In this document: one piece after another, positions 43,738 through 51,988 of the stretch
How positions within the stretch are numbered: position 1 is the first letter of the stretch
Layout of the letters: each line of letters opens with the position of its first letter
Origin: Symsagittifera roscoffensis
Taxonomy: Eukaryota; Xenacoelomorpha; Acoela; Convolutidae
Length of the DNA stretch: 64,000 nt
Assembly: GCF_963678635.1 (NCBI RefSeq)
Contig: NC_087063.1
Coordinates: 67,250,727 to 67,314,726 of the forward strand
Direction of reading: 5' to 3'
Notes under the pieces: generated by a model
Database searches by the model: none
The model's input: the letters and a program-made list of their open reading frames with translations, nothing else
What the model was told of the DNA's origin: nothing
Program-made: the position numbers and the translations under genes

Positions 43738-44094
43738 AGTGAATATCAGCTGGACACTGGAGCAGGAGCTTTCAAGCGAGCTCTCGTGACTCATCGGAAT
43801 GCAGTGACCACCGCTGTGAAAAAAATTTCCAGGACAAGTGAACGTAGTGGAAAGGAGAAGACAGAGATGTTGAAGGAAGATTTGGAGAGAAATGTGACGT
43901 TGTGTCTCCACAACAGCTTCTGCAGGAACAGAGAATCTAACGTGAATCCCCTACCTTGTTGCAAACAGAGGGTAGAAGAGCAGAAGTGTTGGAGAACGGC
44001 TTCCAACAGCGTCAGGATAGCTAACGACGTGTTGCAGGATACAGAAACTGAGAGTGCAGAGTCATTATCACAGGAGGAGGAAATGGAACCTTGA
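43738..44094 (+). CDS. C-terminal continuation of the last large ORF
   Basis: 119 codons in the frame of 42160-43737, separated from it only by TAA 43735. Contains RNAVTTAVKKISRTSERSG, a Cys-bearing stretch (NPLPCCKQRVEEQKCW) and an acidic end (ESAESLSQEEEMEP). This is the last coding sequence before the 3' LTR. Confidence 0.5.
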   Translation, partial: SEYQLDTGAGAFKRALVTHRNAVTTAVKKISRTSERSGKEKTEMLKEDLERNVTLCLHNSFCRNRESNVNPLPCCKQRVEEQKCWRTASNSVRIANDVLQDTETESAESLSQEEEMEP

Positions 44095-44483
44095 CGAATG
44101 GCCGAAAAACGAGATGCAAAAAGAGACAAAATTAGAAGAATTTAGAAGTTTTAGAACTTCTAAACGACGAAAAAAGAAGAAAACAAAGGAGTGATGAAGA
44201 AAAAGTTAAAACTCAGAAATGTTTTATGTGTTTGAAAAAACTCAAGTGAGAAACCAAAGAACCAAGTTGTAATTGAAAACTGAAACATTTAGTTGAGTTT
44301 TGAAATTGTTGCATTTATAAATTTGCATTTTGATTTTAGTTGAGTGGCTTTAGAGACACTTACTTACTATTTATTTAGAAAGGCTTGAGTGAAGGAGTAT
44401 ATTTAAATATTCTAGCCTGCATGACTGTTTTTAATCAGCTAGGAGAACTGATCACTTTGAAGTATGAAATTTGATACTGCTGA
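44095..44483 (+). other. 3' untranslated region of the giant element
   Basis: About 390 AT-rich bases. A purine-rich run AAAAAAGAAGAAAACAAAGG lies at about 44170-44189, followed by AGTGATGAAG. It resembles a polypurine tract but sits 290 bases before the detectable LTR similarity. A shorter AGGAGAA at about 44441 is nearer. The real plus-strand primer cannot be fixed. Confidence 0.4.
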
Positions 44484-45239
44484 TAAAATTTCGAAGTATG
44501 ACGTCATATTTCTGAGAAACGTCAGAAACGGCCATTTTGATAGAAAACCGGAAAAAAAACGCAACAACGATAGTTGCGATAGCGAAAACAACGGATATTG
44601 TGGTTGAGAAACAATAACAGATTGCAGGAATAGCAGAGACTGTTCCGAGTTGCAACTATTGTGTCTCCACAATAGTTGCAAGGCCGTTGCGAACAACGGT
44701 GAAAGGTGGAAAACCAGCCTTCCGGGAGGAGAATAAGAGCCTTTTTTCCCCGGATTCAGGAATCCCTAGGGGTCTCGGGACTGGAACTTCTTTTAACTGA
44801 TATAAAATTTTAGCTTCCCTATTATGTTCTGAATTGAATTTAATTAACATCTGAATTCATTCTGCTAAGATGAGAAGCTAGGAGTTGGGGGAAAGGGTTG
44901 ATCCATCTTCGATGGAGATGATGATTTTTATCTACTGAACAATAATAATAATTCAATAAATAGTAGTAGCCCTGTTTTTAGGAGTGACCTCGTGGTCTGG
45001 GGATACTGAGACCCAGCCATGAGCTCACTATTTCTGCATGTAATTAAGTTAATTTGAGTGTTTTGACCGAAGCCGAAAGCAGTAACGTTTTTTGTCGACC
45101 CGATGTTAGAAAGACCACCGAAAGTACTGGCTTGGCAGAGAGGGTTAAAAACATGAAAAGCTCTGTTTAGACGTTAGCCAGTCGTCTTAGGACTTAGTTT
45201 TATTTTCCGTCGATATGTATCTTCCGGGCGAATGTTACA
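44484..45239 (+). repeat. 3' LTR of the giant element
   Basis: Direct copy of 23399-24149, ending GAATGTTACA. It has GATATAAAA where the 5' copy has TATATAAA, and AATAAA at 44955-44960. The GGAGGGGTC motif of the 5' LTR is changed to CCTAGGGGTC. A 9-base segment (TTAAGTTAA type) near 45046 is absent from the 5' LTR. Confidence 0.9.
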
Positions 45240-45340
45240 ATTGGAACATGTTGCCATGACTCGAAGACCTTGAATGCTTTCATGAACAACCTGGACAAAC
45301 ATTGGAAGAAAAGCGGAATTAATAAATTTGAGACTAATTA
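45240..45340 (+). pseudogene. Broken LINE reverse transcriptase, right part
   Basis: Directly after the 3' LTR the DNA reads WNMLP and then, one frame over, NAFMNNLDKHWKKSG, with a stop at 45340. This is the normal terminal block (WNxLP, then NxFKxxLDKxW) of jockey/CR1-type reverse transcriptases, and it follows on from the LINE broken at 23351. The first bases ATTGGAAC also occur at 23344-23351, so they may be the target-site duplication. Confidence 0.65.
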
Positions 45341-45469
45341 ATCGAAAAAGAGTACATCATGAGCTGATCGATAGAGGCGACATAACGCTTAAAAGCTCAG
45401 AAAAAGAACTGAACTGAACTGAAGATTTAATGTTAGTTTTTTTTTCTGATGAACATTTTTTTATAATCT

Positions 45470-46140
45470 AAGCTTTTTTCGACTTTTCGGCTTTTGAACA
45501 GATTTTGGATCTTGGATTTCGGAGCAAATTGTTTCCAATTGCTCAACTGGGAGATCGTGAATAAACTCGGGCACCCTCAGGTTAATCAATTCCCATTTAT
45601 GCAACTGCTACACCACTTTTCCATCTTCTAGCTCTAGCTGATATTCAAAACAATTTTCAATACAGTCGATCTCTATATCATCAGCCATATCGACTTCAAG
45701 TGAGATCGGTCATCCAGGTAAATTGAGCCATACAATCGCAACATCGAGACAATTTGTCTGTAGTTGTGAAAACCTCAAATGGGCCATCTTTTCATGAGTT
45801 CCGTTGTTCACTCGTCTACAAACACTTTGCCAAAACCAGGCTGGAATGTGATCTGACATGCTTGATAGGATGGTCTACATCTTCTTCAGAAAGACAGAAA
45901 GTTTCTACCGCTGATGCTTTTCAGTGAAATGGTCTATCAGTACTAGTCCTTGGTTATAGCAGGTTGCCTTTTAGCAGATATTCTGATGATCGATTTGCAC
46001 TACCTAATTAATTTCCGAAAATATCTCAGGTTCGTCTTGTCTTTTTCTAGCTGACCAAACAAGCACGCGGCAACACTAATTTCGCGCAACTTTTTCCACA
46101 ACTGGCAACTTGAAATGCTACTGTAACGTAGCTTAAGCTA
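45470..46140 (-). pseudogene. Decayed retroelement pol-like relic
   Basis: On the minus strand, pieces resemble gypsy integrase: near 46100 a WKKLREISVAACLFGQL segment like the zinc-finger end, near 45950 LVLIDHFTEK like the first catalytic Asp block, then AHLRFSQLQTNCLDVAIVW. It ends with a longer coding-like stretch (ENCFEYQLELEDGKVV; WELINLRVPEFIHDLPVEQL) near 45480-45690. Several stops and frame changes. The identity of the family is uncertain. Confidence 0.35.
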
Positions 46141-46449
46141 TATCGACACGATTGATTGCCATTTGGCAGGAAAAAAACGGGGAAATGATTCCATTCGATA
46201 GAATCATGGTAAATTTATCGTCCTATCATTCGTTTCAGCTCTCAGCAGATCTGAGAAAATGTTTTTTTTTTCGCATTAGTCGTCGGGACAATCCATTGGT
46301 CACTGAAAAGTTGCGCTGTATGAGTTTCAACTAGCGCTTTGACACGCCACATTATTAGCAAGTTTTTACTTTCTAGCTCCGAGCGTCTTAGACTGGTCTT
46401 GATTACAATATCGTTAAAATGGAATCTCGTTGGAAGCTTCGTTACCTCG

Positions 46450-47008
46450 ATCAATCAGGCTTCAAGCACAGTGGTGAGAGTGAGATTCGAATCCCCGGAC
46501 AGAAATCTGTCCCAGAACTTCATCACAACGAACTCACCGGACAATTTAAAGCCTGCTTCTCTTTCTCGTAACGACTCGCCGAACTAAAGTTTTTCCCCTG
46601 AAGAGACTTCAGAATCTGATTCAGTTTACAAATCCGACTTCACAAACATAAGATGTTGCTATTTTCCCAACTCACATATTTTTCTGTTGATTGTTCAATA
46701 GGTAATATAGTTTAGGGACAATTTATCATCAACCAAGTGGGTTGATAGGGTAATAGGTAATCATCTACCTCGTAGGGACAAAAGCTAGCATAGCCTCTTC
46801 TGTTAGAAAAAAAATTTCAATCCAGTGTTCTCGAGGGGTCAAATAGCGAAACCTTGTTATTATTTTTTTGAAGTCTTTGCCAAGCCTTCTTTTGTTATTG
46901 AGGTAACCAAATGATATTAGGTCGAGCGATAATCTCGCTTTGATATGCTGACCGAGGATCACTATTGGTGCCTTTTCAACCTTCTCACTATCTGTGAGTC
47001 TCTCCACG
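46450..47008 (+). repeat. Diverged direct repeat, copy 1 (interrupted)
   Basis: Landmarks shared with 48540-49040 include CAGTGGTGAGAG, GAAATCTGTCCCAG versus GAAGTCTGCCCCAG, TTTAAAGCCTGC versus TTTGAAGCCTGC, GAGACTTCAGAATCTGATTCAG, and later ATTGGTGCC versus ATCGGTGTC. The repeat is cut by the foldback element at 47009-48394 and resumes at 48395-48500. Confidence 0.6.
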
Positions 47009-47741
47009 CCCGGGTTGACCAAAAATGCTAGTCATACAATTTTCATATATGGAAAAATGCCAATCATACACTAACCATGCAATTCCATAAGTACAGAAAA
47101 TTGCATGAAAGGTCTATGATTATTATTTTTTCATGTATGGAAATTGTATGACTAGCATTTTTCCATAAACTAAAAATATTGATTTTTTACATTTTAATTT
47201 CTCAAAATTTTTTGGTTGTGTTCGTAACCTAACACAAATGACATAAACCTTGTTTACTTAAACGTAGTAACCAAAGATTTGGCCGTCTCGCAGTAAAACT
47301 GCATTGTAAACAGGCTGAAATGTTTTAATTCTGCTTCACAAAAATAATAAAAGATGATTATTTCTAAAATTTGAATTTTTAAATTACCAGACATTGATCA
47401 AGGCATACAAAAACATGTCATACAAAAGAAAGGAGTTTTAAGCGTTTTTGAAAAAAGCTATGAAGAGAAAAGGAAAAAATCCAATATTAGTATATCCAGG
47501 ACTACGTTATACACACAAAAAATAAATTTTGCATCCAAATTTTTTTTTAAAAAATGTCTGTTTGAGTACGAAAATCAATTTGCGGTTAAAAACACAAAAA
47601 AAATTTTAGGTGTAATTTCAAAAATACTTGAAAACTTTTTGTCGTCGCCATCAAAAAAATGCTAGTCATACATTTTCCATATATGGAAATTGGGTGATTT
47701 ATTACAATAGGTGACAATAGTCTGTCTTTACAAATGAAAAA

Positions 47742-47812
47742 CTGCTCCCAGCGGGATTTCAACCCATACCTCTGGGCCTTGGATCAAGTATGTTATCCAC
47801 TATACCAAACCG
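47742..47812 (-). repeat. tRNA-like sequence (SINE-type), minus strand
   Basis: Read on the minus strand: A-box-like TGGTATAGTGGATA and B-box-like GGGTTGAAATCCC with tRNA-like spacing. The acceptor stem does not pair well, so it is a tRNA-derived repeat or tRNA pseudogene rather than a working tRNA. Confidence 0.5.
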
Positions 47813-48050
47813 ACTGAAGAGAAAGTCAGATGGCAGACTTTATTAACCAGCGCATAACTATCCATCACAAATATATGAATAGAAAGCAAAAAGATAAGAT
47901 ACAAAGTTTTTGCGAAAAGCAAACACAGTTGCTCTCATATCATTTTTAGTTTGATTTACAAAATCGAAAAATAGCATGGCTAACAACTGTTTTTGAATTA
48001 CTTATTCTCTGTTGTGAGCTTAAGTCTAAAGTTATCACTGTTCAAAAACC

Positions 48051-48119
48051 AGACCGGTTGGCTTAGTGGTTAACGCATTGGACTAATGGCCCCCGGGTTT
48101 GAATGCCTGTTCGAGCCAG
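48051..48119 (+). repeat. tRNA-like sequence (SINE-type), plus strand
   Basis: A-box-like TGGCTTAGTGGTTAACGC, a stretch GCATTGGACTAATGG in the anticodon region, and B-box-like GGGTTTGAATGCC. Poor stem pairing argues against a functional tRNA. It faces the minus-strand copy at 47742. Confidence 0.5.
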
Positions 48120-48539
48120 ATATTTTTCTCTTCGCAGTTGAATCTGTTGCATCTACCACCTATTGTAATATATCACCGGAAATTGTATGATTAGCATTTT
48201 TTTTGACAAAAGTTTTTTTTTATTTAGTACGATACACCGAATTTTATGCCATAACAAGGGAAAAGTTTTTCGTAAATTCGACGACATCATTTTAGCAAAA
48301 TGTATGAAATTTGTATGATTAGTATTTTTTCATAGACTTAGTTTATGGAATTGTATGATTAGCATTTTTAGTCTATGGAGGTCAACTCGGGTGGCCATCC
48401 TATCGACTTCATGCTCCAACAAATTCGGAGATCTATTCACTATCGTGTTTAACCGGAGATCTGTTCACTAGCGATGCTAATAATGTTTAAATTGGTGCTG
48501 GACCGTGAAAATATTTGCTGGACCGCGATCGACCAATTT

Positions 48540-49040
48540 TTGGCTCAGTGGTGAGAGTTGAAGTCATTGAGCTGCCTCGACTCCCTAGAGAGAAGTCTGC
48601 CCCAGGATTTAATCACATTTAAACTCCCGAAAATTTGAAGCCTGCCTCGTTTTTTTGTTCCGACTTTCGGGTTAAATTTTCTGCTCCACCCTCCGGAGAC
48701 TTCACGGTCTGATTCAGGTTATAGATCCAACTCTACGAACTTATTTTTTTCTCATGAGTTCAGTTTTTTCTTTCCATTGTGTGCAAAAATTGACATCATC
48801 CTTTTAAAAAACTTATCAACACAATTTTTTTGGTATTCAGTTGATCAACTGATATGCGTCAACCAAAAATCTTGCTTTAACAAGCTGATTGAAAAACAAA
48901 CCATCGGTGTCATCTCCATTTTTTTCCTATTTCTATGACTCTTCATGACCCATCTTTTCAACTTCCTGCCCCAACAGCTCCGTAGACAGTTCTACTATCG
49001 CGTTTACCTTACGATGCTAATAATGTACATCATTTTGATT
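48540..49040 (+). repeat. Diverged direct repeat, copy 2
   Basis: Second copy of the unit at 46450-47008 plus 48395-48500. Shared end landmarks include CCAACA...GGAGATC/CGTAGAC...ACTATCGTGTTTA/ACTATCGCGTTTA and GATGCTAATAATGT. It is not interrupted. Confidence 0.6.
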
Positions 49041-49059
49041 TTATACTAGAGCAAACGAG

Positions 49060-50220
49060 AACGTAAGCTTTTGCCCAGCGGGACAGGGTCATTTTTTGTC
49101 ATTTTTCCGGCAGTTTTTTTTTTAACTGGTTTTTCTGGATGTCCCGACTTGTTAAGCCAACTGGCTAGTCGAAGCTCATTTTACGCCTCCTTGTCAAGAA
49201 AAAAAACAATGATCTCCAAAAAGTATGGCTCTCGAAAAAGTCAAAAAGATTGCGTGAATCCTTTCTGCATAAGCGGCCACGCCCTTTTTTTCATACAAAA
49301 AGCTATGATTTTCGGAAACGTCTAATTTTTCATTGGTTGACTGTTTTCTGGAATTTTCTCGCTGAGTATTCTGGCTAATATCATAGGCTTAATCGAAGTC
49401 ATGCCCAGTTTGTTTAAGAAAAAAGTTATGGCCTTCAAACAAGTCAAAGTTTTCAAACTTTGATTTTTTGGAAACTTTTCACTTAAGACATAAACTACCG
49501 TGTCAATTCTCAGGTTGCGTTCAATCGAGAAACCCTGTTCTGAGCATCTTCTCTGCTTGAGCGGCCACAACTTGCTTTCTGCCGAAAACAAGTTATGGAT
49601 TTTGGAAAGTCTTTTGACCGTATTTAAGAATTTTTCACTGTTTTTTTGAAACGTTTCGAATTTTCTTAATTTAGACAATCAAATCTGATATTCAATGAAA
49701 ACCGGTTGCGATAATTATTCCTACAGAAGCGGCGACTCCCTAAATTGTTAAAAAATTATTATCAAGGAAAAATTGATTTTCTCAAAATTTGTTCTACTCT
49801 CACTTATTTTACTAGAAAAACAAATAAGTTTTTGGGCAAAGTCTTATTTTGAATCACACCTTTCGTGCCACATCAGTATAGCAGATTCAGTCAATATCAA
49901 ACACGTACATCCAGAGCTTAAGCTGGGCCCATAGTTGTTTTTATCGAGACATATGAAAAATTAAGGTTCACCTTTTTTTCAAGTTTTATTTTTTTTCACA
50001 TGTATGTGTTGTATCGCAAATGGTGCGAAGTTCCGCTTCGTCTCTACGTGAAACGTTTTTTGTTAGGCATTCGGTTTGTTTAATTGTTAATTAATGAATA
50101 TCAATATCTGAAACCTCATCAATCTTCGTTGGGCTATAAATAAACAATCAGTTTAAATAGAATAACGTCAAGTTGACGTCATGAATCCGTTCTAATTGTC
50201 AAGTGTTACTCTTCGTTTTT
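49060..50220. other. Gene-free stretch with local repeats upstream of ATG101
   Basis: No supportable gene. Three loosely similar blocks of about 200-240 bases (near 49100-49320, 49330-49600 and 49610-49740) share segments such as CTGCATAAGCGGCCAC / CTGCTTGAGCGGCCAC and a following run about a Lys-codon-rich TATGG/TTTTCGGAAA stretch. A GCGAAG-TTCCG-CTTCGT hairpin lies at 50025-50041. Confidence 0.45.
50025..50041. repeat. GCGAAG-N5-CTTCGY hairpin, copy 1
   Basis: GCGAAG TTCCG CTTCGT: a six-base inverted repeat with a five-base loop, one arm base changed. Same design as 61181 and 62601. Confidence 0.6.
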
Positions 50221-50261
50221 TTTTCAGAATTAAGTTGGATTATTAGCGTAAATGAGTTAGT

Positions 50262-50273
50262 TGATGATTTCAG
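50262..50273 (+). promoter_or_regulatory. Candidate 3' splice acceptor before ATG101
   Basis: TGATGATTTCAG ends at 50273, five bases before the ATG at 50279. A second pyrimidine tract with CAG ends at 50227 (TTTTTTTTTCAG). An acceptor this close to the start codon is typical of spliced-leader trans-splicing; a short 5'UTR intron would look similar. Confidence 0.4.
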
Positions 50274-50278
50274 GAGTA

Positions 50279-50935
50279 ATGAATGCAAAAAGTCACAAGT
50301 TTGATATAAACGTAGACGAATCCAGCTGTGAAGAACTTTTATCTGCCTTGATGCACACCTTGTTCTTTCACAGAAGCACTGGTCGTTTTCGCTACTCCGG
50401 AGAGAACAATTACTCGATTGGGTCCGTTGGATTTATTGACGTCGACTGCAAAGTTCTCGACCTAACATACGTCAAATCCGATTGCGCTGAATTGCATGCT
50501 AAACTTCACAGAGAAATTGTCAATTTTCATCAGCAATTAATGAAGCCTGTGAACCGTGATTCAGGAGGACAACTGCACCTCGAATTTTTCGAAAAGAGAA
50601 GACCAAGGTGGCCTTTGAGAATGGAGGAGAATATTCCATGGGAGATTTGGACATTCCAACTCAAGATGGTGGACTTCTATGACAAAGAACAATTCCTCCA
50701 GCAGCTGAGCTCTACTATCATCGAAAAAATCCTGTTAATATCCGAGGCCATTACTTCCACCGAATATGTTCCAAAAATCCCAGTCTTGTCAGATTTAAAC
50801 TTAATTTTTGACACCAGCTTCACAAACTTACAGCCCTACTTGCATAGAATATACAGTACTTTTAACGACGAGACTTCCAAACCTGTTCGACAAGTTATGT
50901 CGCGTATGTTCTCAGATACTTATTTTCCGGTTTGA
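50279..50935 (+). CDS. ATG101: Autophagy-related protein 101
   Basis: A HORMA-fold subunit of the ULK1/ATG1 initiation complex; it binds and stabilises ATG13 and helps recruit downstream factors at the forming autophagosome. 218 residues from the chosen ATG, the same length as the human protein. Diagnostic blocks are LFFHRSTGRFRY (residues 28-39), NYSIGSVG, VDCKVLDLTYV, LEFFEKRRPRWP, IPWEIWTFQ and, near the end, LQPYLHRI and RMFSDT. The start at 50279 was preferred over the ATG at 50264 because it matches the family N-terminus and follows a splice-acceptor-like TTTCAG. The exposed WF finger (WPF in human) is WPL here (residues 111-113). No introns in the coding part. Confidence 0.93.
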   Translation: MNAKSHKFDINVDESSCEELLSALMHTLFFHRSTGRFRYSGENNYSIGSVGFIDVDCKVLDLTYVKSDCAELHAKLHREIVNFHQQLMKPVNRDSGGQLHLEFFEKRRPRWPLRMEENIPWEIWTFQLKMVDFYDKEQFLQQLSSTIIEKILLISEAITSTEYVPKIPVLSDLNLIFDTSFTNLQPYLHRIYSTFNDETSKPVRQVMSRMFSDTYFPV

Positions 50936-51988
50936 CACGGACCAAAACAGTTGCCCTTTTTTGAACTGCTCTCACGGTTTTCTTTCAGTTGAATAGTTTT
51001 AAATTAAAATTTAGAAATCATAGATAGCTTTGAGGTGTCCAAAAGTAGTGACAGGTGAATTTTTGTTACCTTGCACGTAGAAAAAGCTCTCAGGGATGTG
51101 TTATTTTATTTCTAGATCAAATTTTGACTTTTCTTATTCCTAATAATAAAGGTCCTCCCAAATTAGTTGATGGGCTCTGTGTATATCCATTAGTTGATTG
51201 GAACGGACCTGTAACACAACCTAGAAAGTAGCAGAAATAAATTTTTGGTGCTAACTTTATAATTTCTTGTTTGTTCATTTTGGTCAGTTTGTAATAGATG
51301 TTCTCCAATTTTGATAAGTGAATTTCAGTTTTTTACTTTTCTCCCTTAAATTGTTCACTGCGATTCGATTTGTGCTAAATTTCTTAAAGTAGTTTGTTTT
51401 AGCTTTAGGGTTAGATAATTGAACGCGCAGGAGGTTACTATAGTTATTGTTGCTATTATCATTCTCTAATCTAGTCAGTTCGATTAAATGCATTTATTGA
51501 AATTAGTTAGTATTACCATAATCAATTAAATCATTTCTAAATCTAGATTTTTCTTATCAGTCTAAGTAGAGATGTGATCTGCATTCACTAGTTCTATCAA
51601 TTGAAAATAGCTCACAGCAAAAAACGATTGAATTCAAATTTCATTTCTGTCTGCAGTAATGTCATTATTTTCCTGCAGAATATATATGGCAGACGCGCGG
51701 CTAGTTCAATTTTTGTTAAGCTAAGAGCGTTCTATTTTTTATTGTGTAGTTTTTTAGCAGTAACATATGGAATACATTTCTCCTGGTTACACCAAGTTTC
51801 TATTTTAGAGCAAGTCTTGAATGCGTCATTAGCTCGGAAAACTTGCGGCACCATGTTGCTTTGTGAGCCTAATTTGATCATCGCGTGGCCTAAAAACACC
51901 ACCAGTTAGTTTATACATCAGAACAAAGACTTTTTATTCTCGGTGTTGAAAATAGAACAGGGAAATTTATTACTTCTCTGAGAAGAAA
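50936..51988 (+). other. Intergenic stretch between ATG101 and the neurobeachin gene
   Basis: About 1 kb. AATAAA at 51145-51150 and again at 51236-51241 (the latter followed by a GT-rich tail) are candidate poly(A) signals for ATG101. The plus-strand frame at 51601-51909 has no domain and is unlikely to be a gene; it is probably 5'UTR or promoter DNA of the next gene. Confidence 0.5.

Larger units (their letters stand above)
23399..45239 (+). mobile_element. Giant Ty3/gypsy-like LTR retrotransposon (about 21.8 kb)
   Basis: Direct LTRs at 23399-24149 and 44484-45239 bound 20.3 kb of internal sequence. The order is LTR, tRNA-Asn-like primer site, 2.7-kb leader, disordered ORF, gag, protease, reverse transcriptase, RNase H, acidic spacer, integrase with a long tail, a 0.4-kb gap, about 8.3 kb of extra coding sequence, LTR. 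Integrase after RNase H is the Ty3/gypsy order. Typical members are 5-10 kb, so the extra downstream block doubles the size. The coding part is clearly richer in GC than the flanking DNA. LTR divergence of about 4 percent by eye, several frameshifts and at least a dozen isolated in-frame stops mark a decayed copy. The left boundary is uncertain by about 50 bases. Confidence 0.88.
47685..48184. mobile_element. Inner 0.5-kb element with inverted ends, nested in the foldback element
   Basis: GGAAATTGGGTGATTTATTA and CAATAGGTG (47685-47713) are mirrored by CACCTATTGTAATATATC and ACCGGAAATT (48157-48184). Between these ends lie two tRNA-like sequences in opposite orientation. It may be a second small element, or the core of the larger one. 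Confidence 0.55.
47009..48394. mobile_element. Foldback DNA element with inverted termini
   Basis: The left end CCCGGGTTGACC (47009-47020) followed by AAAAATGCTAGTCATACAAT is matched, inverted, by the right end GGAATTGTATGATTAGCATT (about 48345-48366), TTTAGTC and GGTCAACTCGGG (48380-48391). The CTAGTCATACAATTTCC-type motif and its complement occur at least seven times inside, near both ends, which is typical of foldback or MITE-like elements with subterminal repeats. There is no transposase, so it is non-autonomous. It sits inside copy 1 of the direct repeat. Confidence 0.65.

Noticed and set aside
35791-44094. Downstream block as a retroviral envelope gene
   Set aside because: No signal peptide, transmembrane segment, fusion peptide or cleavage site is visible. 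The SGNH domain and soluble-looking sequence point elsewhere.
47742-48119. Functional tRNA genes
   Set aside because: A- and B-box-like motifs exist, but stems do not pair and the sequences lie inside a repeat element, so they are SINE-like or pseudogenes.
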